Origin: Pachyseris speciosa
Taxonomy: Eukaryota; Cnidaria; Anthozoa; Scleractinia; Pachyseridae
Length of the DNA stretch: 64,000 bases
Direction: 5' to 3'
Assembly (NCBI GenBank): GCA_016490735.1
Contig: JAEMWC010000135.1
Coordinates: 1,083,501-1,147,500 of the forward strand
In this document: positions 47,301 to 59,175 of the stretch, piece after piece
Layout: every line of letters begins with the position of its first letter
Numbering within the stretch: position 1 is the stretch's first letter
Notes under the pieces: generated by a model
Databases searched by the model: none
The model's input: the letters and a program-made list of their open reading frames with translations, nothing else
Told to the model about the DNA's origin: nothing
Position numbers and translations under genes: made by a program

Positions 47301-49719
47301 AGCTTCTAGTGACAACCAACCATTCTTGGCCCATTTGAAAAGTCATTCTGAGCACGATTATGACGTCATTAAACACGTGACCAGCAAATGTATGACTTAA
47401 GGATCTTAAGGCTACTACAATACTTGTGTTTTGAACTTCTGGAAACTCTGGGAGTTCAAAAAACATTGCTGTTACAGAAGCTTAGTTTTAACTTCGCGGG
47501 GGGTCTTAACCAAAGAATGAGCCATGCCTTAACATGCTTGAGAGCTGCTCGCGTGCTTTCTCCCGTGATTGTCTGCGTGCTGTTGTTCTTTTTATGCTTT
47601 AGTTTGGCTGTTACTGTTGATAACTTCACTACCGGTGTTTTAAATAATACGATGATTCATCTGCAGTTCACACTTATGATCATTTCGTATATATTTTAGT
47701 CTTTTCAATTGTCGTTTTTTGAGCCATGCCTTAACATGCTTGAGAGCTGCTCGCGTGCTTTCTCCCGTGATTGTCTGCGTGCTGTTGTTCTTTTTATGCT
47801 TTAGTTTGGCTGTTACTGTTGATAACTTCACTACCGGTGTTTTAAATAATACGATGATTCATCTGCAGTTCACACTTATGATCATTTCGTATATATTTTA
47901 GTCTTTTCAATTGTCGTTTTTTGGTCCTCTTTACAGCTTCATTTCCCTCTATGGGCTCGCCTGACATGCGAAAAGAAGCCTCAGGATCGGACCGAGGCTG
48001 AAATGAACAAGCTGGTCACGCTTCTGCGCGGAATGAAAAGCTTTGGGAAGTTTTCCCGTGAGGCTCAACGAAACTTGTGTCAAACCATGACATATGCTTG
48101 GTAAGGGTATAATTCGTCCGGCCACTCCCCTCTTAATACAAAAGACGTTTTGCGTGGTTTATGGCCTCCCTGGAAAAGGAGATCTTAGTTAGAGCTGTCG
48201 TTATCCGGAAAAAGTTTTTCGTGATCGCGCATAATGTGGTATTGTTTCCAGAGTAAAAGTTATTTACCTCTGGTGAATGCGTGGTCCAGCCCAATATTCT
48301 TTTTGGGTTTCAGTCGCCTTGGGAAGAATTGCTTTGACCTTTAATACCCTCACGGACTGCAAAAATCTATGAAAAGACCGACACGAGTGAGGAACCGTGA
48401 GCCGGATCATTCGCGTCGACAGGGAACTATTACAAATGGTGGTAGCAGAAGAGCTACGATACTTTAGCGGCTACAAAAACACTGGACGATCCCACAATCC
48501 TATCCACTCGGTCCAGTCTCCTCGTTTTTTTGACATGGGGGATTATCATAGTAGAACCCTTATGTATTGAACCATCCCATGGTGCGCGGCGCGTATGAGT
48601 GCGAAGAAAAAGGAGGCGAAGGAAAAGAATTGAAAACCATAGGGAGCTTAGGAAGACGGGAATGTTCAACTTAAACTAGAATGGTTACACTATAAAGACA
48701 TTTTTAGGAGATACAACTTAAGGCAAGCTATAATTTCGACTCGGTAAGTCTTTCGTGTTTTTTCCTCCCTTTCTACCGCACACGGTCATAGTATAGCCTT
48801 CTTCAGCGGCTTCTACAGACCTCCTTAACCTCCCTTGCGCTTCAATAGGAATTCCTTTCAACTGCCGCATTTACACCAGTTCCAAATGTTTGTCTTACAG
48901 CTACGAACGTAGAAGGCTGATCGTACGTCAAGGACATCCGGGATTTTGTTTCTACTTCATAGTCTCGGGCTCAGTCTCCGTCACCATTACGCGGAAAGAC
49001 CACAAGACCGGGATTTACGTCACAAATACTGTTGATGTACTGGAGAAAAACGAAACATTTGGGGTATGGCATTTATTGTTATCGTTAAGTTTTTATAAGT
49101 AGTCGTCTCGTTTACTCTCCACCCCTTATTCCTACTATACCCTTTCTTCCCTCATCTTAAAACGGTTCCCCGTGGAAAGTTTTTGTGAAAGTTAGCCTCG
49201 AGAGCATAGCTGGGCTCCACTTTCCCATCAAGATACCGTTATTTTATTTCATTTTATTTTATAGGAAATCGCTCTCATATCACAGGAGGCGAAAAGAACA
49301 GCTACAATTATCTGTCGAGAACGCGTAGAAGTTCTAGTGATAAACAGAGAGACCATCTTAGAATTCTGCCCTGATGTGTTTCAGCGAGAATATGATGAAA
49401 AAATCCAGGTTATGAGGTATGTAAGGAGAATTGATATATAAATCAGAATCTAACTATCACGTCGGTTTGTCACGTGATAGAGCGGCTTCTTTTGGTTTTG
49501 TGTTGCTCCGCTCTGTGATTGGTCAACAAAACTCGGGCCACTTTTTCAAATGAGAAGCAAAACGAAAACCAGGTTGAAGTGGGCAGGTACTGGAAGATCA
49601 TTCCTCCCGTATTTTCCCGCGTTTGGCGTTCGCTGCATGTGTTTGCTTGGAATTCCGACTGGTGCTTTGTGCTGTTTCAGTCTGTTGTTATTTGCCAGAG
49701 TAATTGCTTTGGTTTGATT

Positions 49720-49779
<60 letters not shown>

Positions 49780-52700
49780 GTAATAATCATAATCATTTAT
49801 AGAGCGCTGTGTCCACCGATTGCTCCAAACGCTGTACAACAATGGTAAAACTATAAAATACAAACCTAATAACTATTATGACGAAATTAACTAAACTACT
49901 AATAATTAGACATCATAAGCAAATTTAAATAAATATGTCTTCAACTGCGTCTTGAACTGGTCAACAGAGGTAACATTCCTGAGTTCAAGAAGCAATTGAT
50001 TCCATAGCCTAGGAGCAACTACAGAAAAAGTTCTATCACCATACGTCTTAAGCTGGATTTACGACACGAAGCTCTCCTGTGCATTGCATTATGACCGAAT
50101 GTTCAATACACAGCTCCAAAAATCCCCTCCAGTGTTTATGCACCTATTAATGGTTTGCCACAGGATTGGGGGGGGGGGGGGGGGCAACCCACGGGAATTA
50201 GAGTTCGTAAAGCGCACGTGGGTGGGGATTTTGACATCCACAATAGTCCTCTGGGTGGGAAATTTGACGTTTATTTAACTTACTGTGCAAGTTCTGTGGT
50301 CCCCAGGGGTGTGAATTTGACTTGTAACGGAGACCCAATTCAAGGGTGAGGAAATTGACATTTGAAAACCTGAAAATGTCAAATTTCCCCAGTTGTGTCT
50401 AAACCATTGATAGGTGCATTATACCCGCTACAACCATGTAGTTGACTCACTTCTGTAGAGGCAGAAGTTTTTTTCTGTACTACTTTGTGATCGACAGTGC
50501 ATGCGCAGAAGCTGTAAATTTTAAATGCAGGTAGCGACGCGTCCACAATTTGATAATTATCATGTAAAGATGCATTAGCGAATTTTCTGCTTTTCGAGAG
50601 GCTATTTATAGCCCACAGAATTTGATGGTTGCAAAAGACCTTCATTCAGAGGTGTCATAGTCTTTACATAGTTTGTGCGTAGTCTGTACCTAATAGTCTC
50701 TAAATACAAGGAGCATCAAAGGCCAGCCTGAAGCGGTAAGGCCCTGACAATTTTTTTGCTTTTTGTGTTTGTAGGAGTCATCTCTTGTTTCACGGCTGGG
50801 GAGAAGACTTGTTGCAATCTTTGACTCATCGTTCGCATATTAGAGAGGTAAAAAGGTCCTATACAGGTGCTCTAGAGGGCATTACTCCTTGATCTAACAA
50901 AATAAACGTGAGCGCATTTATCATCAGCCATGTGTCCAGATTAGTCTATCTTAACAACTTTTACGAGAGTAGTCCCGGTAGCAGAGACATCCAGCTTATT
51001 TCCATTATTTCACGGGCCCCTTAACTTCTGGTAAGTTACGATTATGGACAGATAAAATATGTCGTTAATACCCACAAAAAAAATTACATTATTGCTTATT
51101 AACTCGGACTTTGGTGAATTTCTTTATCATTTTGTGTCTTAATTACCCTTAGAAGAGTAAACATCCTTGTTAAACTTCCTTGCAGTTTTCTTATGGGAAA
51201 CTTGTCGACATTGATTCTACTGCCTCGGAGTCTATTTACTTCATAATCAAGGTAAGCAAAGACAATCAGTGAATCATAAAATAATGACAATATAAAAGAA
51301 AGTTCTCAAGATTTCTTTTGGCATCTGATTGCGACTTGCAAATAGTCCATGTTCTAAACGAGTAAGGGCCTGGGAACTAATCCAAACTTCATTGAACATC
51401 AATGAAATTGAACTAAATCGACTCTCACATGAAAGGGTATCTCAAAATAAGCAGTTTCAGCAAGTTTGAGTATGTTCGGTTGAAAAGCCGCCAGATAACA
51501 TGCATTTAAACCTTTAAAAATCCCTCACAAATGTCTCTATTTCGGAAATTGTGTCCTTCCAAACCATACAAAGTCTCTAATTTTCACAATTTTCAAACGC
51601 ATTTTTTTAAGCTCCAATTCAACTGAACAGCGTCAAAGTTGATTAGGGTGACCACTTTTGAGATGCTCTTTCATGCAGTGGAAACAATTTTTTTCCAATC
51701 TATAAGTTTTAAAACCTCGTTCCCAGTCCCTTACTCGTTTAGAGCATGGCCCATTGATAGATTTATTTACCATATGAGTCCTATGTCAATACTGAATATC
51801 AAGGTCTGCCTTCAATGTTAAAAGGTCATAAAAAAATAATAACTAATACATTTTAGAAATTGCTCCCTAATAAACGATTCAAGTGACTCTGCCAACATCA
51901 CTTGTCTTGGAAACATGTTTCATTCCTGTAAAGGTCTTGGAAAGAAAGAATACTATAAAAATCACACTTCATAATTGGTATCTCGTAAGCGTGCCCACAT
52001 GAGCTTGTGTAAGTATATGCAAATGGGTGGAACTGTTACTGGATCGCAATCTCTTACTTTTAATTTTCTATATTTCCAGGGGAAAATAGAGATGCTGCGT
52101 CGCATTGACTTGAGAGCGGTTGTCAAATCTGACGTGACTGCTAACTTGTTCCACGATCGACCACTTCCTCGACCAACGGCAGCACTCCATCACAAAACCG
52201 GGAGAAACACGAGCTTTATCAACGTGGGATCATTACAACCTAAAGATTCTTGGGTCAGTTTTAATCCTCTGCAAATTCCTTTTTTCCCTTTCCTGATTCC
52301 AGCCTTCGCATGCAACAATATATTCATTTCCAATGTCACTCTTGTCGCTTCTGGCTTTTTCTGGCCGTATATAAGGATACGTTACGTTTGCGGGGATTAA
52401 CACTGTTACAAGGTGCGGAGCTTCTTTTAGGCTTCCAATGGCTTATCTTCAGTTTACAATAGTTTAATTTCAACGGTATTTTGTATGGTTTAAGTCTCAA
52501 ATCTGTTTAGCCGAGCACAGATACTCTACTAAAGAGTAGACTAAATGAAATCAACTCTAAATAAAGTAGAATCAAATCAGATGTTGGTTTTGGGGGAGAG
52601 GGGAAAACCAGAGTACCCGGAGAACCCTCTCGGAGCAGAGTAGAGAGCCAAAAGTATCAGCCTACTTATGAATCCGAGTCCAGGAATCGATCCCGGGTTT

Positions 52701-53668
52701 CCACTACCCTGCTCCATAACAACAGGCAACAGGCAACATTAATCTTTTAAGCAGACCAAGTGCATTTTTTGAGCGCATTATCTTTATAACTGAAGTCACA
52801 TGAATCTTCCGTGAACTGTCTGTCCGTCTAAATTTTGGAACGTTTTGTAAACGATCAGCTACGGTATCAAAACCCATTGTAGGCGACCACGTTTATGGTA
52901 TGATAGGATTTTCCATAAGCGACCTTCTTTGTAAAATGCTGCTATCATCAAACATCCTATCAAAACTCTTCATAAGTGGCTATCTCCCTAAAGCTCTATG
53001 TAGAATCTCTTCTGTTCAGTCAGAATCTCACGGAACGGCATCTTCTGTCGGTAATCACCCTTATTTTTATTTTCGTCTCTCCCTTATACGAAGATTTTAC
53101 CTATTCGATCCAAATGTCTTCTCTTTCTTAGGATCTAACAACCCTTAGCGCTGATAGTCCGTCAGGCCAAGGAAACATTTTAGTAAGCGCAGGAGTCCGA
53201 GTGCTGAAGGTTCCTAAGAGGAGAGTCATTGAGTTGATGCCCAAGGGACATATGGAGGTGTTTCAAGAGAACTTCTCACCCAGGCATAGGTGAGCACTCA
53301 TTGTGGACTAGTAACCAGGACTTCCCCTCCTGCTCACTCGATTATTTATGGCGCGAAAGTATGATGTAACAAGTAAACTTCTCTCCTTGCTCCTGTTGCT
53401 AATAAAAGCATGAGTAGGTCAGTAAAAACAGCCAGCCTCCCATTTTCTAGTTCTTAATCCGCGGCTTTCTTTTCCCTTTGTCAGATGCCTCACGGACGAA
53501 GAAGTTTACCGGGATTATTTAGCAGCCGAGACATGGTTAGAATACAGAAAAAAGGTTGTACGCAGTGTGATGGACTTAAAAGAGGGACGCTTTATTGCGC
53601 ATGTCTCTGCTACAGCCAAGGGTTCCAGTGGTTGGACCGCATGGCCTGGAACCCAACAAAAAACATAA
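44375..53668 (+). CDS. CNBD2: Cyclic nucleotide-binding domain protein, CNBD2-like
   Basis: Ten exons: 44375-44974, 46042-46251, 47937-48100, 48901-49063, 49265-49416, 50775-50847, 51186-51251, 52080-52253, 53132-53289, 53485-53668. Phases match at every junction and give 647 residues. Residues 1-200 are a basic, Ser/Arg-rich, low-complexity region. From 201 a conserved helical part begins (LSRFRRVVYLVRIFSSLCLS). Residues about 300-405 are a cyclic-nucleotide-binding domain with the phosphate-binding cassette FGEIALISQEAKRTAT (residues 378-393), including Glu380 and Arg390, so ligand binding looks possible. A second beta-roll without a cassette follows (FSYGKLVDIDSTASESIYFI). The layout fits CNBD2, known in mouse as a cAMP receptor needed for sperm function; animal orthologues are near 600 residues. 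Family certainty is good, orthology moderate. No poly(A) signal was identified. Confidence 0.8.
46744..47555. repeat. Intronic direct duplication, 539 bp apart
   Basis: 46744-47008 and 47283-47555 share about 265 bp with few differences (CAACCAGTGAACTCATTTAG, GAGCACGATTATGACGTCAT, CTTAGTTTTAACTTCGCGGG). It lies in intron 2 of the CNBD2-like gene. Confidence 0.85.
47518..47921. repeat. Perfect 202-bp tandem duplication beside a splice acceptor
   Basis: 47518-47719 and 47720-47921 appear identical base for base. The second copy abuts the polypyrimidine tract and acceptor of exon 3 (47935-47936). The identical 60-codon frames in each copy are incidental. It is either very recent or an assembly artefact of two alleles. 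Confidence 0.9.
49720..50056 (-). pseudogene. 5'-truncated LINE 3' end with (ATT)n tail
   Basis: The minus strand reads YGDRTFSVVAPRLWNQLLLE and VDQFKTQLKTYLFKFAYDV before a stop, the usual end of CR1/L2-type ORF2. An AT-rich 3' UTR follows, then a tail that appears on the plus strand as (AAT)n at 49720-49796. It lies in intron 5 of the CNBD2-like gene, antisense to it. Confidence 0.8.
50160..50400. other. Intron sequence with G-tract
   Basis: A run of about 18 G lies at 50166-50183, followed by GGTGGG/TTTGAC-rich sequence that resembles a degenerate repeat. No coding support. Confidence 0.4.
51347..51749. mobile_element. 403-bp inverted-repeat MITE in CNBD2-like intron
   Basis: The left end CCATGTTCTAAACGAGTAAG and the right end (inverted CCATGCTCTAAACGAGTAAG) match, and both continue into GGG.CTGGGAAC. 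The CATGAAAG..ATCTCAAAA segments further inside are also inverted. It lies in intron 7. Confidence 0.75.
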
Positions 53669-54204
53669 CAATGGGAGGCGCCTGTTACATCAAAGGCGAC
53701 TTCCTTGTCGTACTGAAAAAATTCGATATACATACTTGTTATGGAGATGTGTAATCGGAAATCTTATCTTCAGTCAATTCAACACTTAACTGCATGAGTC
53801 TTCTTTTTTATCGGAAACTTTCCAATATCCTTCCGATACTTTTTGAGAAGTGTGAAAGAAGTGGGAAGTATATTAGAAAAAACACTGGAAAAAGCTTTTT
53901 AGTCAGCTTTCTACTTTTTTCCCAGTTTTGCATGCAATTCTCGAGTAAGGAATGACGCCATGCTATCAAACGAACACAGCCAAATGACGCAGTATATCAA
54001 TTACCTCCTTGAAACATAAAGCGCGAAAATGCATTTTTACCACAATTGCATGTAATCTCGCAATCTGATTGGCTAATGTGCCGTTGTCGATTAAGAGTCC
54101 AGACCGCTGCTCGCGTCAACGTGTCATGCAATCCCCTTCTCATTTCCTTAGACATTGATACTGTGATAAAATAGCAAACAAACAAACAAACAAACAGACA
54201 AACA

Positions 54205-54345
54205 AATGTGGTTTAGCGTTGACTGTATTCTTATCGACAGTGATATTCGTCATCACAGTGGTCAAATTTTTTTGTGGACTCACGAGGCACACTGTGATGA
54301 CGAATATCGTTGACGATAAGAGTGCACACAACACTAAACCACATT
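54205..54345. mobile_element. 141-bp palindromic MITE
   Basis: Arms starting AATGTGGTTTAG and sharing TCTTATCG and GATATTCGTCATCACAGTG in inverted order around a short AT-rich loop. Confidence 0.75.
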
Positions 54346-54530
54346 CGATTTGTTAAGTAGCTTAAGTAGTTGATATTGGTGTACGTAGTTGACCTGTGAT
54401 TGGTCTAGGAATCGCATTTCTGGTCTCATTCGTGAAGGTAGAAATAGGTTTGAATTTTTAGGAAGAATTACAATGTAAAAAGGGGAGTAGGAAAGCGAAA
54501 GAAATTGATCTCCACCATGATCTGTACAAA

Positions 54531-54534
54531 GTAA

Positions 54535-54630
<96 letters not shown>

Positions 54631-54694
54631 CAGTAGTAGTAGTAGTGGTGGTGGTGGTGGTGGTGGTGGTGGTGGTGGTAGTAGTAGTAGTAGT
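54531..54694. repeat. (TAG)n microsatellite with internal (GTG)n block
   Basis: About 55 triplets: mostly TAG/AGT with one CAG variant, then GTG repeats at about 54647-54680, then TAG again. It abuts the 3' end of a minus-strand LINE and on that strand reads (TAC)n/(CAC)n, so it probably grew from the LINE's 3' tail. Confidence 0.9.
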
Positions 54695-54833
54695 AATTCT
54701 TTGTTTAAACTCGGTTAAAAATCTTCAGTAATAACAATAGTATTTTAATTACAATCATTTGCAAAAATTAAAATAACTATAAAAACTGATTGACAAGATT
54801 GCCGAGTGGGAATCGAATGTTTCAAGTGCGCGG

Positions 54834-54865
<32 letters not shown>

Positions 54866-54866
54866 G

Positions 54867-54898
<32 letters not shown>

Positions 54899-55107
54899 CA
54901 GTAAGGCAACGCTATAGCTAAAACTACGTTTCAAATCAGTAGTTAGTACGCGGCTTGGGTAAGTTTAACTTACGGAAAGAATCACGCAAGACGAAGTCAT
55001 AGTCTGTGTGTCGCTCACTGAATAATTCATGCAAGTACACTGGGGCTAACCCATTGAGGGACTTAAACATCATTATAGCTTTATGCTTTCTTCTTAATGA
55101 TAGCTGG

Positions 55108-55139
<32 letters not shown>

Positions 55140-55176
55140 ATTTACCTCGCAGCTGACTGGCAGAATAACCCTAGCA

Positions 55177-55215
<39 letters not shown>

Positions 55216-56560
55216 GAACTCAACCCATCCCAAACGGGGCACAGTAATCGAAATGAGGTTGGATTAAAACGTTATATATTTGTACTGTAGTTCATTGAGA
55301 AATGAAGGACCTAATGTGCCTCAGGGCACCGATTGCCGAGGATATCTTTCTGCATAGTTCTCTGACGTGATTGGACCATGAAAGTCGTTCATCAATAATC
55401 AAACCTAATGATTTGGCATGCTCAACCCTGCTAATTGGATGGTTATCTAATTGGATATTAAGTTCACTACAATTCTCTGCAAGGAACTTCTGACGAGAAC
55501 TAATCACCATAAACTCAGTTTTCGCTATGCTTAGACTAAGCTTATTTGCTTTTAGCCAGCTATAAAGATTGGTAAGTTCAGATTGGTTGCCTGTTCAAGT
55601 TCGGCAAACGTACAACCAGGGACGGTGATGTTAGTATCATCGGCAAACATTTTTGCGCAGGATATATCGAGGCGATTAGGAGATCATGTATATATATATT
55701 AGAAAGAACAAAGGTCCCAGTATACTTCCCTGGGGATCCCCGCAGGTTAATTTACTTGCACTGGATAACGCTCCGTTGACACTGTATTTTTGGGATCTAT
55801 TACATAAGTAGGACGCAAAAAATCGTAAAGCATTTGGATCAACTCCGTAGTTCATCGCAAGCTTCCGCAAAATTATTTCATGATCGATCGTATCAAAGGC
55901 CTTTTTAAGATCAATAAATAGCACGCCATTCAAGAGACCATTGTCAATATTAATTGACCAGTTATTCGTTGTCTCAAGCAATGCTGTTAACGTGCTATGC
56001 ATTGAACGAAAGCCAGATTGGTACGTATTCAAGAGGCTATTATCCTGAAGGTAATCATAAAGCACGTATTCAAGAGGCTATTATCCTGAAGGTAATCATA
56101 AAGTTGATGATAAATATTTTTTTCGAAAAATTTTGAGACGAGTGGCAATACAGATATTGGTCGATAGTTCCCTAGTTCACGCTTAGATCCTTTCTTAAAC
56201 AGAGGTGTAACTTTCGCAATTTTCCACTCGTTTGGAAAGATTTCAGCATCTATACAGCTCTTAAAAATGTATGCTAAGGACGGCCCGACAATACTGCTAG
56301 AAAGTTTTAAGAGTTTACAAGGAATTCTGTCTAACCCAGTGGCTTTTTTTGCGTCTAGCTGGTTCAAAAGCCTGCATACAGTGCTAGCGCTTGGACCGTT
56401 AAGAGAAAATATTGTATCCGTGGGTTGTCTCAATGGTTGACGGCTGTATTTCACTTGCCAAATTTGATCCAATAGTTGCAAAATAATCAAATGAAGAATG
56501 ATCTTCGCAGTTGTGAACGCAATTTATGCAATTTCGAAATGAAGCCTGAAAAAAATTCAG

Positions 56561-56607
56561 GACTTCAACGGGGTTTGAACCCGTGACCTCGCGATTACCG
56601 GTGCGAT

Positions 56608-56633
<26 letters not shown>
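56561..56633 (-). tRNA. tRNA-Thr-like (GGT) sequence, unit 1, probably not functional
   Basis: A 73-nt cloverleaf candidate. The acceptor stem GGCTTCA/TGAAGTC pairs with one G-U. The D arm GCTC/GAGC and T arm ACGGG/CCCGT are good. Box A (TAGCTCAGTTGG) and box B (GGTTCAAACC) are present. The anticodon loop reads CCGGTAA (GGT, threonine), but the stem TCGCA does not pair with TCGCG in register; pairing needs an 8-nt loop. It is better seen as the promoter head of a repeat. Confidence 0.55.
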
Positions 56634-56648
<15 letters not shown>

Positions 56649-56809
56649 AGGTCAGTTGTGGGTTCATATGTTCCCGTAAAAGAAATGAGTGTGAATGATA
56701 TATGAAATGAATCATATATGAACTGCGGAAATGAAATCAAATGAAGAATGATCTTCGCAGTTGTGAACGCAATTTATGCAATTGCGAAAAGAAGCCTGAA
56801 AAAATTCAG

Positions 56810-56856
56810 GACTTCAACGGGGTTTGAACCCGTGACCTCGCGATTACCGGTGCGAT

Positions 56857-56882
<26 letters not shown>
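56810..56882 (-). tRNA. tRNA-Thr-like (GGT) sequence, unit 2
   Basis: Same sequence and same anticodon-stem irregularity as 56561-56633. Confidence 0.55.
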
Positions 56883-56897
<15 letters not shown>

Positions 56898-56908
56898 AGG
56901 TCAGTTGT

Positions 56909-56962
56909 GGGTAATCGGTAATCGGTAATCGCGAGGTCACGGGTTCAAACCCCGTTGAAGTC
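56909..56962 (+). pseudogene. Partial tRNA-Thr-like unit at the palindrome centre
   Basis: Only the 3' half is present, preceded by GGTAATC repeated three times (GGTAATCGGTAATCGGTAAT). The 5' half is missing because the unit joins the inverted neighbour here. Confidence 0.8.
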
Positions 56963-57124
56963 CTGAATTTTTTTCAGGCTTCTTTTCGCAATTGCATAAA
57001 TTGCGTTCACAACTGCGAAGATCATTCTTCATTTGATTTCATTTCCGCAGTTCATATATGATTCATTTCATATATCATTCACACTCATTTCTTTTACGGG
57101 AACATATGAACCCACAACTGACCT

Positions 57125-57139
<15 letters not shown>

Positions 57140-57165
<26 letters not shown>

Positions 57166-57212
57166 ATCGCACCGGTAATCGCGAGGTCACGGGTTCAAAC
57201 CCCGTTGAAGTC
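57140..57212 (+). tRNA. tRNA-Thr-like (GGT) sequence, unit 3
   Basis: Plus-strand copy of the same tRNA-like sequence, with intact box A and box B and the same anticodon-stem irregularity. Confidence 0.55.
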
Positions 57213-58147
57213 CTGAATTTTTTTTCAGGCTTCTTTTCGCAATTGCATAAATTGCGTTCACAACTGCGAAGATCATTCTTCATTTGATTTCATTTCCGCA
57301 GTTCATATATGATTCATTTCATATATCATTCACAGTTGCAAAATAGTCGTTAAACGCTTCTGCCATTTCATCCGCAGAAGTAATAGGTTCATTGTTTACC
57401 TTAAAAATTTCGGAAATATTTCGTGCTCTGTCACATTTGCGTGAACTTAGGTCGCCAATATGCGACCATGTTTCCCGGGAATTCTTTTTATTCACTTCCA
57501 AGTTATGCATAAAATACTGTTTGTTTGGGATTTAACACTGTTTACTTCATTTCAAGCTTACTTATATATCGTTCCCAAGCCATCGTGTTATTTTCTTGAA
57601 TAGAAATTTTCTTCATATAATTTCGTTTATAGATTTTGCGAGTCAGTTCTTGTGTCATCCACGGGGAGTGTTTATTGGACACCCGTTTACTTTGAAGTGG
57701 GACATGCTTATCAACTACTTCCATAACTAATTTTTTTTCGGGCGAATTAGTTATACAGAGATCAATCGAATCAACGTTCTCGAGGTGGGTGTAATTCTAG
57801 TAGGTTCGGAGATCAGTTGACTCAGTCCATATATATCAAGTATGCTCGCTAAAGTAGATGAGTTATGATTATTTGATCCGTCATGCATATTACAGTTTAG
57901 ATCACCCAGAAGGTAAAAGTCTTTCTGTTCAGAGTCCACTTTATCGACTAGAGACTCAAAATATCAAAAGATATCATGGGGAGAGTTTGGGGGTTTATAC
58001 CACGTACTAACGAAGAAAGGTCTGTAGTGGGGTCTAATAATTTCGATGACAACACATTCAAGTTGGTCATCACATAAATTGTCACGGATTTGGTAATTTA
58101 TGTTAGTCCGTAAATACATGCGAACACCACCACCAAAGAAAAATAGA

Positions 58148-59175
58148 CGAATATAAAGATACTGTTAGAACAGCCAGGACATTTTTTTTTACTAGTACTG
58201 AAATGTTTATTTATCCTATTACAAGTATTACTACAATAACATTAGAAAAACGTATCGCTATTTTCACCCGTCTAACATTTTTGCACTCATATTCCTATAG
58301 AATGGACATCATTTTATTAAAAGATCGCAGAAAGGAAAAGACTTCATGTTGTGGAATGAGGCCATCTGATCTACATGTAGCTCAATTCCAAACGAAATGA
58401 AAGTGCTGAGTCTTAGCTGAGTTAATTTATTCAATATGCGTCCAAACTGATAATGTTCGTTTTAATAGTGGGATTCATTATCAAGGCTTATGGATGGCCT
58501 TTAACAAGCAAATTGTTCCGTAATTGCTACTGAACAATTTGCGTTAAAAAAGAAATCCATGTTGTCGATCACGTCACTTAAATCGTTTGCGCTTGGATGC
58601 CAAAGAGCAGAACGCATTATTTTGAATCTTTGCTAACAAACAAGAGTTTGAAACGTATACGGTGTCGGTGGAAGGAGCCTAAAGGACCATTTACTCAGGT
58701 GACAGTCTATGCGATTTTGAAAGCGGCATTACAGCGAACTGATTGCTCAATTTTATATTGTCATTAATCCTCCTGAATTCTTGAAGCAGGTTTATTGCAT
58801 AGCATAGCACAAGATGTGCTATCGTCGGCAACATCGTCGTTTAGTTTACACAGTCGTAGAAAATCGGATTTTAAAACGCCAGAAACATCACTGATCACAT
58901 CGCCACTTGTTTTATATCTTAATAAAGGAACAATCGATGGAATGACCTGTGAAGAAGTCTAATTAGCAGCAGTAGAGAAAATAGCAAAAAACAAAACGGT
59001 GTAAAAGAGGAAAAGAACCTTAGTGAGTAGAAATGTTGAAATGGACTTCTTAAGGAACAATTACTTAATTAAGACATTCATTTGGTTAAGGGACCAAACA
59101 CTAAATTAAAAGAGAACTGGCATTCATTTCATTAAGGACTTAACTCTAAATTAAAAGAGAACTGGAATTCATTAA
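58148..59175. other. Intergenic, downstream of the myotrophin-like gene
   Basis: No gene recognised. A minus-strand AATAAA (TTTATT at 58791-58796) is a possible but distant poly(A) signal for the gene that ends at 59176. An approximate direct repeat (CTAAATTAAAAGAGAACTGG) occurs at about 59101 and 59149. Confidence 0.35.

Larger units (their letters stand above)
56489..57333. mobile_element. 845-bp foldback insert of tRNA-bearing units with 15-bp target duplication
   Basis: AGTTGCAAAATA(A/G)TC flanks both sides (56474-56488, 57334-57348) and is part of the LINE's RT-linker coding sequence. The insert consists of 250-bp units, two in minus orientation (from 56487 and 56737) and one partial plus one full in plus orientation, meeting near 56909. 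Each unit has a tRNA-Thr-like sequence followed by a GAAGTCCTGAATTTTTTTCA stem and a conserved 3' part ending TGATTTCATTTCCGCAGTTC. Confidence 0.85.
54706..58147 (-). pseudogene. CR1-like LINE, endonuclease to 3' tail, disrupted
   Basis: Reading down the minus strand: end of an endonuclease domain (FFGGGVRMYLRTNINYQIRD; QKDFYLLGDLNCNMHDGSNN near 57.9 kb), a linker (SKHVP-type, 57542-57724; 57319-57510), then RT blocks at 55.68-56.49 kb (ATGLDRIPCKLLKL, NYRPISVLPLVSKFFEK, LLNGVLFIDLKKAFDTIDHE, GDPQGSILGPL), an intact catalytic MFADDTN near 55640, and C-terminal pieces (55292-55510, 54936-55223). Frames are broken, for example by a TA-rich expansion just before MFADD, and an 845-bp insert splits it at 56489-57333. 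The 5' end is truncated at about 58147. Confidence 0.9.

Noticed and set aside
47388..47901. Two identical small membrane-protein-like frames
   Set aside because: They are the two copies of a 202-bp intronic tandem duplication; the second lacks a true ATG.
49519..49848. 109-codon frame ending in poly-Ile
   Set aside because: Runs through the (AAT)n tail of a LINE fragment inside a CNBD2-like intron; no domain.
56561..57212. Functional tRNA-Thr gene cluster
   Set aside because: The anticodon stem does not pair in register, the units sit in a retroposed foldback insert with target duplications, and flanking sequence is copied with them.
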